Positions 29,465-37,672 are shown, counted from the first letter of the stretch. The stretch: 64,000 bases of DNA from JALSRK01 sp964461995 (GCA_964461995.1 CAYWXL010000008.1:1-64000); one strand, 5' to 3'. The notes: generated by a model from the letters alone, not told the origin. Program-made: numbers and translations.

Positions 29465-30489
29465 ATGTCCGCGAGCTGAAACCGGGCGAGTTCGGCGCCT
29501 GGGACGCGTTCGTGGACCGCCACCCGCGGGGCACGCTGTTCCACTTGACGGCCTGGCGGCGGGCGCTCGAGCGTGTCTTTCCCTACGAGCCGCACTGTTT
29601 GATGGCCGAAGAGGGTGGGCGCGTGGCAGGCGTGCTGCCGCTGTTCCTGGTGAAGAACTGGGTCGTCGGCCGGGTGTTGATCTCGTCACCCTTCGCCGTC
29701 TACGGCGGCATTCTGGCGGACTCCGACGAGGCGCGGCGGAGGCTGGCCGAGGCGGTCTCGGAGCTGGCGCGGCGGCTCGAGGTCGATCATCTCGAGCTGA
29801 GGAACGCTTACGAGCAGCAGTGCGCCGGCTTTGCGAGGCTGGACCGCTACGTTACCTTCACGCTTCCGCTCCAGCCGGTGACCGAGGACGAGCTGCTCGC
29901 CCGGATTCCGAAAAAGACGCGCAACATGGTGCGGAAGGCGAAGCGGTTTCCCTACGAAGTCCGGCGGACACGATCGCTCGACGGCTTCTACGAGCTGCTG
30001 GCGCTGAACTACCGGCGGCTGGGGACGCCGGTCTTCCCGCGCGCTTGGTTCGAGGCCCTGTGCGAGAACTACGGGGAGCAGGTGGACGTCCGGGAGGTGA
30101 TTTTGGAAGGGCGGGTGGTAGCGGCGAGCCTGAATTTCCTCTACCGGGGGGAGATGCACACCTACTATGCCGCCTCCCGCGCTGAGTATTTCGCCAAGGC
30201 CCCGAACAACTATCTCTATTTCGACCACCTGCTGTGGGCGGCGGCGAACGGCTGCCGGAGCTTCGACTTCGGCCGCAGCAAGAAGCAGACGGGCAACTAC
30301 GAGTTCAAGAAGCACTGGGGCGCGCAGCCGAGGGAGCTGCCCTACGAAGTGCTGCTGGTGAAGCGCCGCGAGATGCCGGACTTCACGCCGAAGAATCCGA
30401 AGTTCGAGCTGGCGGCGGCGCTCTGGCGGCGGCTGCCGCTGGGGCTGACGAAGCGGCTCGGGCCGCGGCTGATTGGACTGTTTCCATGA
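29461..30489 (+). CDS. FemAB-family protein of the exosortase/PEP-CTERM-associated type
   Basis: The 342-residue protein has two GNAT-like acyltransferase folds of the FemAB class, which usually transfers amino acids from aminoacyl-tRNA. Recognisable blocks are FHLTAWRRALERVFPYEPH, RIPKKTRNMVRKAKR, YYAASRAEYFAKAPNNYLYF and FDFGRSKKQTGNYEFKKHWG. These match the subfamily that accompanies XrtA loci. The ATG overlaps the deacetylase stop (ATGA), and its own stop overlaps the next start, so all three are translationally coupled. The actual acceptor is unknown, probably a surface polysaccharide. Confidence 0.87.
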   Translation: MNVRELKPGEFGAWDAFVDRHPRGTLFHLTAWRRALERVFPYEPHCLMAEEGGRVAGVLPLFLVKNWVVGRVLISSPFAVYGGILADSDEARRRLAEAVSELARRLEVDHLELRNAYEQQCAGFARLDRYVTFTLPLQPVTEDELLARIPKKTRNMVRKAKRFPYEVRRTRSLDGFYELLALNYRRLGTPVFPRAWFEALCENYGEQVDVREVILEGRVVAASLNFLYRGEMHTYYAASRAEYFAKAPNNYLYFDHLLWAAANGCRSFDFGRSKKQTGNYEFKKHWGAQPRELPYEVLLVKRREMPDFTPKNPKFELAAALWRRLPLGLTKRLGPRLIGLFP

Positions 30490-31655
30490 TGGAGGCCGCT
30501 ACCGCCGCGATCGCCGAGCTCGGCTGGCCGGACGCCGTGCTGGCGGCGCTGCTGGTCCTGTTCGCCTACCCGTTCGCAATCTATCCGCCGTTGATCCGGC
30601 TGCTGGCCCGGGGCCGGAGGCCGCCGGCGGGGAAGTTCCCGGAAGGCGAGTGGCCGGAGGCGGCGCTGATCATCTGCGCGCTGAACGAGGAGGGCGTCAT
30701 CGGCGAAAAGATCGAGAACTCGCTGGCGCTCGACTATCCGGAGGGCAAGCTGCGGGTGGTGGTGGTCGATGACGGCTCGACGGACGCGACCGGCGAGATC
30801 GCCCGGCGCTGGACGCCGCGGATCGAGCTGATCCGGCGGGAGCGGCGGCGCGGGAAGGTGTGGAACCTGAACCGGGTGATCGCGAGCCGTAGCGAGCCGG
30901 TCGTCGTGCTCTCGGACGCCAACGTGATGTACGCCCGCGACGCGCTGCGGCGGCTGGTGGCGCGGCTGGCGGCGCCGGAGGTGGGCTGCGCGTCGGGCAA
31001 GGTGGCGCTGGTGGAGACGGCGGCGGAGCTGGAGGCGTCCGAGAAGCGGTACTACTCGATCGAGTGGGCGATGCAGGAGGCCGAGTCGGCCTTCTACTCG
31101 ATGGTGGGCGCCGACGGGGCGATGTATGCGCTGAAGCGGGCTCTTTTCCGGCCGGTTCCGGACGATACGATCATCGAGGACCTGGTGATCCCGGTCCAGG
31201 TGGTGAGGCAGGGGCGGCGGGTGGTGTTCGCCCCCGACGCGGTGGGCGTCGAGCGGGGCGTGGCGAGCCTGGCCGAGGAGTTCCGGCGGAAGGTGCGGAT
31301 CGCGGCCGGGGCGGCGCAGGCTCTGGTGCGGGGCAACGGCTGGCCGAAGGGGGCGCCGTGGCGGTTTTGGTTCGTTTTCGTCTCGCACAAGCTGCTGCGG
31401 TGGGTGTCGCCGATCGTGGGGCTGGCGGCGCTCGGGTGGGCCGGCTGGCACGCGGAGGCGCCGTTGTCGCGGCTGACGCTGGCCGGAGCGGCGGCGGTGG
31501 GGTTGGCGGCGCTGGCGCGGTGGGCGGCGGGGCCAGGGCTGTGGGCGCTGGACGCGCCGTTTTACTTCGTTTTCGGGCAGTGCGCACAACTGGTGGGGTT
31601 CCTGAAGGGGCTGGCCGGGCGGCAGTCGGTGCTGTGGGCGAAGGCGGACCGGTGA
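30486..31655 (+). CDS. Membrane-bound family 2 glycosyltransferase
   Basis: The 389-residue protein has an N-terminal hydrophobic anchor (about residues 15-35), a GT-A catalytic domain (about 60-290) and two or three C-terminal membrane segments, the layout of processive glycosyltransferases. Motifs are ICALNEEGVIGEKIENSL, VVVVDDGSTDATGEI and VLSDANVM (the DxD-like site). EDLVIPVQVVRQG fits the ED motif; the QxxRW motif is replaced by FRRKVRIAAGA. The start ATG 30486 overlaps the FemAB stop. It probably polymerises or extends the exopolysaccharide handled by the two previous genes. Confidence 0.83.
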   Translation: MMEAATAAIAELGWPDAVLAALLVLFAYPFAIYPPLIRLLARGRRPPAGKFPEGEWPEAALIICALNEEGVIGEKIENSLALDYPEGKLRVVVVDDGSTDATGEIARRWTPRIELIRRERRRGKVWNLNRVIASRSEPVVVLSDANVMYARDALRRLVARLAAPEVGCASGKVALVETAAELEASEKRYYSIEWAMQEAESAFYSMVGADGAMYALKRALFRPVPDDTIIEDLVIPVQVVRQGRRVVFAPDAVGVERGVASLAEEFRRKVRIAAGAAQALVRGNGWPKGAPWRFWFVFVSHKLLRWVSPIVGLAALGWAGWHAEAPLSRLTLAGAAAVGLAALARWAAGPGLWALDAPFYFVFGQCAQLVGFLKGLAGRQSVLWAKADR

Positions 31656-31719
31656 GCCGCGCGGGTGAATTCCCGCGCCCGGAGCGCACTAGATAACAGA
31701 ATTGAGGGCAGCAGATGCG

Positions 31720-32175
31720 GTGCCGGTATTGAAAACGGAGCATTTCGGACCGATCGGGTACGAGGCCGAAGACGTGATCGAGTTCCCGCGAGGGTTGCCG
31801 GCCTTCGAGGACGAGCGGCGGTTCCTGTTGATCGAGGGGCCGGCCGAGCCTCCCGTGGTGTTCCTGCAGAGCCTGCGGCGGGCCGAACTGGCGTTCATCT
31901 GCTTACCGGTGCGGGCGGTGGTTCCGGATTATCGTTTGTCGGCCTCGCCGGAGGACCTGGCTGAGATCGGCTGGGAAGGTGCGGAGGCCTCCGGGGGCGA
32001 GCTGCTCTGTTTGGCGATCGTGACGGTGCGCGAAGGGGCGCCGCCGACGGCGAACCTGATGGCGCCGCTGCTGATCAACCCGGCGACGCGCCGGGGCGTG
32101 CAGACGATTCAGGTGGAGACGCCATACTCACACCAGCACCCGCTGATGGGGAGGGAGGAAGAAGCATGCTCGTGA
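31720..32175 (+). CDS. fliW: Flagellar assembly factor FliW
   Basis: FliW binds CsrA and flagellin and so links flagellin secretion to its translation. The 151-residue protein starts with MPVLKTEHFGPIGY and contains IEFPRGLPAFEDERRFLLIE, typical of the family, plus the C-terminal NLMAPLLINPATRRGVQ. The GTG at 31720 is chosen; the frame is open from TTG 31702. Its end overlaps csrA by 10 bp, so the two are coupled. The order fliW-csrA-flagellin matches the partner-switch module known from Bacillus and Campylobacter. Confidence 0.9.
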   Translation: MPVLKTEHFGPIGYEAEDVIEFPRGLPAFEDERRFLLIEGPAEPPVVFLQSLRRAELAFICLPVRAVVPDYRLSASPEDLAEIGWEGAEASGGELLCLAIVTVREGAPPTANLMAPLLINPATRRGVQTIQVETPYSHQHPLMGREEEACS

Positions 32176-32444
32176 TCCGGCGCCGGGCGGGCGAGGCGGT
32201 CCTGATCGGGGACGGGATCGAAGTGCGGGTGCTTGAGAGCGCGGGGGGCCGAGTGACGCTGGGCATCACGGCGCCGAAGGAGGTGCCGATTTTGCGCGAG
32301 GAGATCCGTTTGGCGGCCGAGGAGAACGCGGCTGCGGCGCAGGCGCTCACGTACACCGGGTTGCGTTCGATTCTTGAACGATGCCGCGAGGTCAGCGGAT
32401 CTTCCTCTCAATCTTTTTCAAAAACCTTCCGGCCTCTCCGATAA
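32166..32444 (+). CDS. csrA: Translational regulator CsrA with a C-terminal extension
   Basis: CsrA binds GGA motifs in mRNA leaders, often at the ribosome-binding site, to block translation. The 92-residue protein shows the core MLVIRRRAGEAVLIGDGIEV and the RNA-contact end of the fifth strand (APKEVPILREEI). The usual CsrA is 60-75 residues; here about 20 extra residues (from YTGLRSILERCREV) extend beyond the helix, which might form the FliW contact. A strong SD (GGAGGGAGGAAGAAG) lies inside the end of fliW. The stop codon is embedded in the candidate sigma-28 -10 element of the flagellin promoter. Confidence 0.95.
   Translation: MLVIRRRAGEAVLIGDGIEVRVLESAGGRVTLGITAPKEVPILREEIRLAAEENAAAAQALTYTGLRSILERCREVSGSSSQSFSKTFRPLR
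32418..32444 (+). promoter_or_regulatory. Candidate sigma-28 (FliA) promoter for flagellin
   Basis: TCAAAAAC (32418-32425), then 11 nt, then TCCGATAA (32437-32444). The sigma-28 consensus is TAAAGTTT-N11-GCCGATAA; the -10 matches at 7 of 8 positions and the spacer is exact, while the -35 is only a partial match. It lies at the end of csrA and would start flagellin mRNA near 32452, giving a leader of about 80 nt. Confidence 0.6.
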
Positions 32445-32475
32445 GGGGTGATGAAGCGGGGCAGTAGAGGCCCCA

Positions 32476-32531
32476 GGCGGGAGACCCCGCCAACCGGGCA
32501 GGGACGCCCGGTTTTCAGCACTCAGGAGAGG
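32476..32531 (+). promoter_or_regulatory. Flagellin mRNA leader with two hairpins and GGA sites (candidate CsrA target)
   Basis: Hairpin 1 is GGCGGG/CCCGCC (32476-32481/32486-32491) with loop AGAC. Hairpin 2 is AACCGGGC/GCCCGGTT (32492-32499/32506-32513) with the hexaloop AGGGAC, which shows GGA at 32502-32504. The SD AGGAGAGG (32524-32531) contains a second GGA. A hairpin-loop GGA plus an SD GGA about 20 nt apart is the classic CsrA arrangement. Hairpin 2 is followed by only four T, so it is a weak terminator at best. Confidence 0.6.
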
Positions 32532-32533
32532 TC

Positions 32534-34990
32534 ATGGCATACACAATCAACACGAACATCACATCGTTGCAGGCGCAGGAATACCTGCGGGTGACGACGG
32601 AGTTCCAGAGCAAGACGATCCAGCGGGTGACATCGGGTCTGCGAATCGTCAGTTCGGGCGACGACGCCGCCGGCTTGGCGATCGCGAATGCGATTCGTTC
32701 GGACCGGGCGGTGCTGACCCAAGGCATTCGGAACGCCAACGACGGGCTGTCCACGTTGCAGACGATCGACGGCGGCATCAACAACATCTCGCAGTTGCTC
32801 GACCGGGCCCGGACGCTGGCCGCGCAGTCGGCCTCGGGGACTTTCACCGGCGACCGGAACATCCTGAACAGCGAGTTCCAGAGCGTACTTCAGGAGATCG
32901 ACCGGCAAGCCCAGGCCATCGGTCTGGACCAGGGCGGCGCCTTTGCCCGGAGCCTGTCGGTATTCATCGGCGGCGGCCGGGCGAACTCGGGCATCACGGC
33001 CATTGATAACGGGTCGGTGTCGGTGGATCTTTCGCGGTCCACGGTGGACACCCGCAGCCTCGGGCTGAGCGGTTTCGAGGTAGCGGGAGCCGACAGCGTG
33101 GATCTCGCCGACGGGCAGGCGACGAGCGTTTACAACATTTTGAACAACGCCACGAACATCTCTTCGGCGGGCGACGGCTTCACGGACTTCTATTTTTACG
33201 GTCCGGGATTCGGTGACGCCAACCGAGTGAAGGTGAGCGTAAACACGAGCGGGGTGAGCAACATCGACGAGCTGGTGGCGGCCATCAACTCGGCCATCGA
33301 GGACGCGGGCAACGGGACCACCGAGGCGGCCGCTGCGTTCAAAAACGCGCAGATCCAAGCCGCAGTGAAGATCGACGCCGACGGGAGCAAGCGCTTGTCG
33401 TTCACGTCGTCCAACGCCGCCTTCCAGGTGCGGGCGGGCGACCGGATGGCGAACGCGCTGTTGGGCAACGTCACCAGCGCCACGGATCCGACCGGCAAGG
33501 CGATGGACTACACGGTGCAAGGCGGAGCGGCCTCGGCGGCGGCTTCGACGGCGATTACGAATACCGCCTCGGGTGACAAAATCGTCGTCCGGTTCCAGGG
33601 CGGCGGGCTCTCGAGCCCGGTGGACATCACCATCGACACCAACACTTACACTACGGTGGGCGACGTGATTACCAACCTGCAGACGCAGATCCAAAACAAC
33701 GCGGCGCTGCAGGCGGCGGGCATCAGCATGACCGGCGCCACAGCCGGGTCGGCGCTGGCCTTCACCAGCTCCACCGGCGAGGCTTTCGAAGTGTTGGTGG
33801 CCGGTGACGTGGGCAACCAGCTCGGTCTCGGCTCCTACCGGCTGTCGGGCTCGGGCGGTTCCTTCTCGCAGGGGACCTTCGACTACACGACGATTACCGG
33901 CTCGGGCAGTGATTTCGCTACCGCAGACATCACGGGCACGACGTTCGAGGTCTCCATCGCCGGCGGGCCGGTGATCAGCCTGGGCAACATCCAGGCGACT
34001 GGTACGGATGCCGCTACGCGGCGGGCCGCTGCGGTGGACGCATTGAACGACGCCTTCCTGGCGAATGCCGCCACGCGGGCTGCGCAGCTTGTCGCCGTGG
34101 ATACGGGCACAGATATCCAGATCACCTCGCAGAACGGGACTTACTTCCGGCTGAACGTCTACGGGGCCGACGCCGCGAGCTTCGGCTTTGACGATCCAGG
34201 GGCCGCCGACGTCGCCGAGTCGGTGACCGCCAAGCCCACCGGCTACTCGACGACGATCTACTCCGGCGGGGTGAGCACGGTGGAGGCCTCCGACGATTCG
34301 GCGCTAGACTTCTCCGCCATCCGGAACGCTACCGACGACCAGACAATCACCGTCACGGTGGCCGACAACGCGGGCAACGAGAAGTCTTTGGCGATTGTGC
34401 TGGCTAACGACGGGCTCACCGTCCAAGGCCGTAGCGGAGCGACGCTCGACCAGGCCGTCGCTTACATCAACTCGGTGCTCCAGACCTCCAACGACACGGA
34501 CTTCCAGAAAATCGTGGCGGTGAAGGAACGCATCGACGACAACAACGAGGGGATCCGTTTCATCAGCTCCGGTAGGAGCTTCAAGGTGACCCTCGGGACG
34601 AACACCGGCGGAGGCACGGTCGGCATCAACGACAGCGGCACTCAAGGTACCGTGATGGCCTCCGAGCAGGCTGCGGGCGGCTCCCGGGTAGCCATCGACA
34701 CCCAAGAGGGCGCCGAATACGCTGTCAGCGCCCTGGCTGACGCCGTCTCGAGGCTGGGGTCGGCCCAAGCAGTAGTCGGCAAGGGGCAAAACCAGTTCAA
34801 CTTCGCCGTGAGTCTAGCGCAGACGCAGCTCAACAACCTGGCTGCGTCGGAGTCCCGCATCCGTGACGCCGACCTGGCTGCGGAGGCCGCCAACTTGACC
34901 AAGGCGCAAATCTTGCAGCAGGCTGGCATCGCGGCGCTCGCTCAGGCGAACGTCGCGCCGCAGGCGGTCTTGAGCCTGTTGCGCGGCTGA
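32534..34990 (+). CDS. fliC: Large flagellin
   Basis: The 818-residue protein has conserved flagellin ends: N-terminal INTNITSLQAQEYL with RVTSGLRIVSSGDDAAGLAI and NDGLSTLQTIDGGIN, and C-terminal LAASESRIRDADLAAEAANL with ILQQAGIAALAQANVAPQ and the final LLRG. Between them lies an insert of about 530 residues rich in Ala, Gly, Ser, Thr and Asp, probably several beta-domains exposed on the filament. Common flagellins are 270-500 residues. The SD AGGAGAGG gives a firm start at 32534. No other flagellar structural gene is nearby. A hairpin terminator follows at 35019. Confidence 0.95.
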   Translation: MAYTINTNITSLQAQEYLRVTTEFQSKTIQRVTSGLRIVSSGDDAAGLAIANAIRSDRAVLTQGIRNANDGLSTLQTIDGGINNISQLLDRARTLAAQSASGTFTGDRNILNSEFQSVLQEIDRQAQAIGLDQGGAFARSLSVFIGGGRANSGITAIDNGSVSVDLSRSTVDTRSLGLSGFEVAGADSVDLADGQATSVYNILNNATNISSAGDGFTDFYFYGPGFGDANRVKVSVNTSGVSNIDELVAAINSAIEDAGNGTTEAAAAFKNAQIQAAVKIDADGSKRLSFTSSNAAFQVRAGDRMANALLGNVTSATDPTGKAMDYTVQGGAASAAASTAITNTASGDKIVVRFQGGGLSSPVDITIDTNTYTTVGDVITNLQTQIQNNAALQAAGISMTGATAGSALAFTSSTGEAFEVLVAGDVGNQLGLGSYRLSGSGGSFSQGTFDYTTITGSGSDFATADITGTTFEVSIAGGPVISLGNIQATGTDAATRRAAAVDALNDAFLANAATRAAQLVAVDTGTDIQITSQNGTYFRLNVYGADAASFGFDDPGAADVAESVTAKPTGYSTTIYSGGVSTVEASDDSALDFSAIRNATDDQTITVTVADNAGNEKSLAIVLANDGLTVQGRSGATLDQAVAYINSVLQTSNDTDFQKIVAVKERIDDNNEGIRFISSGRSFKVTLGTNTGGGTVGINDSGTQGTVMASEQAAGGSRVAIDTQEGAEYAVSALADAVSRLGSAQAVVGKGQNQFNFAVSLAQTQLNNLAASESRIRDADLAAEAANLTKAQILQQAGIAALAQANVAPQAVLSLLRG

Positions 34991-35018
34991 TCCTTTCGCT
35001 AACCTGACGAGGCTCTTC

Positions 35019-35064
35019 GGCCGTGGGGGGACGGCGCCGCCGGCCCAGCCCACGGCCTATTTTT
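35019..35064 (+). terminator. Rho-independent terminator of the flagellin gene
   Basis: GGCCGTGGG (35019-35027) pairs with CCCACGGCC (35049-35057); the interior is G/C-rich and can pair further. It is followed by TATTTTTG. It lies 28 bp after the flagellin stop. Confidence 0.8.
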
Positions 35065-35101
35065 GTTCACGCGGCCGGGCGATGTCGGCGCCGAAGTCCT
35101 C

Positions 35102-35329
35102 ATGGTAAACTGGATATCGTATATGGGGATTCCAAACGTCAAGCGGTACCGGATAACGAGTCCCGACGGGAAACGCACTGCGACGCTGATGGCGGTCCTC
35201 CCTAAAGGGACGGACGTCGAGGCCTACCTTGCCGATGCAGCCAAACGCTTCGACTGGGAGGCGTACGAGGAATCGCTCAAGACACATTTCAAAGTACGCG
35301 TCGGCCAGCAGAAGCAGCGAAAGCGATAG
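35102..35329 (+). CDS. Small hypothetical basic protein
   Basis: A 75-residue product that I do not recognise. It contains a short hydrophobic-aromatic start (MVNWISYMGIPNVKRYR), then SPDGKRTATLMAVLPKGTD, an acidic helix-like part and a very basic tail (GQQKQRKR). Alternative starts are TTG 35063 and ATG 35123; ATG 35102 is a compromise. It sits between two hairpin terminators (35019-35064 and 35388-35422), so it has its own transcription unit, which supports it being real. No SD is strong. Confidence 0.5.
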   Translation: MVNWISYMGIPNVKRYRITSPDGKRTATLMAVLPKGTDVEAYLADAAKRFDWEAYEESLKTHFKVRVGQQKQRKR

Positions 35330-35387
35330 CTACATTCCTTCTCTGGCTTGTCAACTTTCGGATTCGCGAAAGGTGCAAGAAAACTCC

Positions 35388-35422
35388 GGGCCACGCATCG
35401 GTTGGGTGCGTGGCCCCGTTTT
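35388..35422 (+). terminator. Rho-independent terminator after the small hypothetical gene
   Basis: GGGCCACGCA (35388-35397) pairs perfectly with TGCGTGGCCC (35407-35416) around a 9-nt loop, followed by CG and TTTT. It separates the small gene from hpt. Confidence 0.8.
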
Positions 35423-35496
35423 ATTCAGAGGCCGGACGGAACTGCGGGTGCGCCGCCACGGAGAATTGAAACGACGGTTACCTTGGGAACGGACCC

Positions 35497-36027
35497 GTGC
35501 CGCGTGAACTGAAAATGCTCATTTCCGCCGAACAGATCCGGCGGCGGGTGGGGGAACTTGGCGAGGCAATCGCCAAAGACCATCCCCACGGTCCGCTTTG
35601 TCTGATCGGCGTCCTCAAGGGTTCCTTCATGTTCCTGGCGGACCTTGTCCGGGCCCTGCCCCGTTCGACGAGGCTGGATTTCTTGATGGCGGCCAGCTAT
35701 GGCGGCGCTACGGAGAGTTCCGGTAAGGTCCAGCTGCTGCACGACCTGACACTCGATATCGCCGGTTGTCCGGTGGTGGTCGTCGAAGACATCGTGGACA
35801 CCGGGATCACCCTGGACTTCCTGCTCACTCACCTGCGGTCCAAGAGCCCCGCGTCGTTGCGCGTGGCGGCGCTGCTCGACAAACCGGCGCGGCACCGCCG
35901 CGAAGTAACCATCGACTATGTTGGGTTCCGGATCGGTGACGAGTTTGTGGTGGGTTACGGCCTCGACCTCGCCGAGGACTACCGCCACTTGCAGGACATC
36001 TACGTGGTTAAAGAGCTGCGGGCTTAG
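35497..36027 (+). CDS. hpt: Hypoxanthine phosphoribosyltransferase
   Basis: The enzyme salvages hypoxanthine (and guanine) with PRPP to IMP/GMP. The 176-residue protein has the PRPP-binding loop VVVVEDIVDTGITLD near residue 95, the LIGVLKGSFMFLADL segment near 35 that carries the PPi loop, and the C-terminal DEFVVGYGLDLAEDYRHLQDIYVV. GTG 35497 gives MPRELKMLIS, a usual N-terminus; ATG 35515 would cut six residues. It stands alone on this strand. Confidence 0.93.
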   Translation: MPRELKMLISAEQIRRRVGELGEAIAKDHPHGPLCLIGVLKGSFMFLADLVRALPRSTRLDFLMAASYGGATESSGKVQLLHDLTLDIAGCPVVVVEDIVDTGITLDFLLTHLRSKSPASLRVAALLDKPARHRREVTIDYVGFRIGDEFVVGYGLDLAEDYRHLQDIYVVKELRA

Positions 36028-36081
36028 GCTGAGGACGCGAAGTCCCCGGGTCATCCCTTTTCGGCAAGTTTTCCGCTACTG

Positions 36082-36810
36082 TCAGAGTAAAGGGCCGGAC
36101 GCTATCTGCGGCTGGGCGGGTTCGAAGAGTTCGCTGATGAGTTGCTGTAAGTCCCGGAAGATCACGTCAGGGGGGCGTGAAGCATCAATGAAACGGAATC
36201 CGTAACGCTCGGCCATGTTGTCGAGGGCGCGGAGGATGCGGGTCTGGTAACGGACGAAGCTTTCGTACATGTCGTTGCCGAACCGCATGTCCATGCCGCT
36301 CTCCCAGTAGTCGAAGGCGCCCCGCCCAACGACGACACGGCTGACCAGGTCTTGCACGTCGGCGCGCAGATAGTAAATCGCGTGCGGGACGAGGGCGAAC
36401 CCGGCGACCTTTTCGATCCAATCGCGGTCGGCTCCGCGGGCGATGGCCCGGGCCATTAAAGAAAAGATGTAGCGGTCCGTGAGAACCACGAAGCCGGCCC
36501 GTAAGGCGGGAATGATCTCGTTTTCCAATCGGTCGGCGAAGTCGGTGGCATAGAAGAGGGTCATCGTGAGCGGACCGAAGGTGTTGCCCTCTTTGGCCTG
36601 TTGAATACCCTTGCCTGCCAACGCCGAGCGCGACATGCCGGTGACGAGCACGGCGTGGCCTTCGTGCTCAAGCCAGGAGCGCAAACGGGAGATCTGGGTG
36701 GATCGCCCGACTGCGTCCGGCCCCTCGATCACGATGAGTTTGCCGTGCAGTTCGCTGTAATCGACGCCGGGCAGAGGATCGCTGTAGTACTCAAGCGGTT
36801 TTTTCTGCAC
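36082..36810 (-). CDS. Thymidylate-kinase-like protein with arginine in place of the P-loop lysine
   Basis: The 242-residue protein is a P-loop nucleotide-monophosphate-kinase-like protein, paralogous to its upstream neighbour. The P-loop reads GPDAVGRST (about residues 30-38), so the lysine that contacts phosphate is Arg36. Other features of thymidylate kinase remain: the DR-Y motif (LTDRYIFSL), FYATDFADRLENEI, and YWESGMDMRFGNDMYESFV, shared with the neighbour. Its length exceeds common Tmk (205-215). Its 5' end overlaps the upstream paralogue by 20 bp, so the two are co-translated. It may be a regulatory or inactive partner, or phosphorylate another substrate. Confidence 0.75.
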   Translation of the reverse strand: MQKKPLEYYSDPLPGVDYSELHGKLIVIEGPDAVGRSTQISRLRSWLEHEGHAVLVTGMSRSALAGKGIQQAKEGNTFGPLTMTLFYATDFADRLENEIIPALRAGFVVLTDRYIFSLMARAIARGADRDWIEKVAGFALVPHAIYYLRADVQDLVSRVVVGRGAFDYWESGMDMRFGNDMYESFVRYQTRILRALDNMAERYGFRFIDASRPPDVIFRDLQQLISELFEPAQPQIASGPLL

Positions 36811-37510
36811 TGACGATCACTCCCTCGGTTCTCAACACGCCAGAGCGAAGACTCTCGCCGATCTCCCGCAGCACGATCTCGCGCATCTGCTGCTGCTGTT
36901 CCTCGATGGACTGGGTGGCGTCAATGACGTGGAAGCCCATCTCTGGGATCATCGCCTCGTATTCCTGGAAGATCCGCCCCTGGAAAAGGCGGAAGCTCTC
37001 CTCGATATTCTTGCTGAGCCCAAGATCCATGCCCGCTTCGTAATACTTAATGGCGTTGCGGCCGCCGAGAATCCGGCCCACCGCCACCTCGAGAGGCACC
37101 CGGAAGTAAAAGGCCACGTTCGGCCGGGTGGCGAAACGGTAGAGATTTCGGACCCAACTCCGGCTGACGCCCCGAGCGACGTCGCGGGCGAAGGCGGTAT
37201 AGGCATACCGGTCTGCGCAAACGACGGCGCCGGCCTTCAGCATAGGGATGATGTAACGCTCCATGCGGTCGGCGAAATCTGTCGCGTGGATCAGGCTGAA
37301 CGTAGTCGGCGTGAAAGCCTGCTTCTTCTTGCCACGTTTCGTAGTCGCTTTCACGAGCGGAGAAGAATTCCACTCGCTGAAGGCGACGGCAACGCCCATG
37401 GAGCGCATCCACTGGCTCAGCAGGGAGATCTGAGTGCTCTTACCCGACCCGTCGATCCCCTCTACGACGATGAGTTTGCCGCGATACTGGTTGGGTGCAA
37501 AGTAGGGCAT
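36791..37510 (-). CDS. Thymidylate-kinase-like protein with canonical P-loop
   Basis: The 239-residue protein has the canonical P-loop GIDGSGKST (about residues 18-26), the DR-Y motif (CADRYAYTAFARD) and the block YYEAGMDLGLSKNIEESF that recurs in the downstream paralogue. It probably phosphorylates a nucleoside monophosphate such as dTMP, though the extra 25-30 residues and the tandem arrangement are unlike standard tmk. The two genes overlap by 20 bp and may encode subunits of one enzyme. They are divergent from the CHAD genes across about 160 bp. Confidence 0.78.
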   Translation of the reverse strand: MPYFAPNQYRGKLIVVEGIDGSGKSTQISLLSQWMRSMGVAVAFSEWNSSPLVKATTKRGKKKQAFTPTTFSLIHATDFADRMERYIIPMLKAGAVVCADRYAYTAFARDVARGVSRSWVRNLYRFATRPNVAFYFRVPLEVAVGRILGGRNAIKYYEAGMDLGLSKNIEESFRLFQGRIFQEYEAMIPEMGFHVIDATQSIEEQQQQMREIVLREIGESLRSGVLRTEGVIVSAEKTA

Positions 37511-37672
37511 CGGCCCACACGAATCACTGCAACAATTATATTCTCACACGCTGGCGGCGGGGCGCTCCAGAGGGTCTGCGGGCGGAGGCTCGTAAGTGCA
37601 GTTGCTGCGGTCGAATGACGGGCTCGTAATTGGCGCGCCGGCCGCCGGTGCGCTAGCGTAGGTAGAAAGCCT

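Noticed and set aside
31659..31678. Hairpin GCGCGGG/CCCGCGC between the glycosyltransferase and fliW
   Set aside because: Stem of 7 bp with a 6-nt loop but no T-run, so not called as a terminator.
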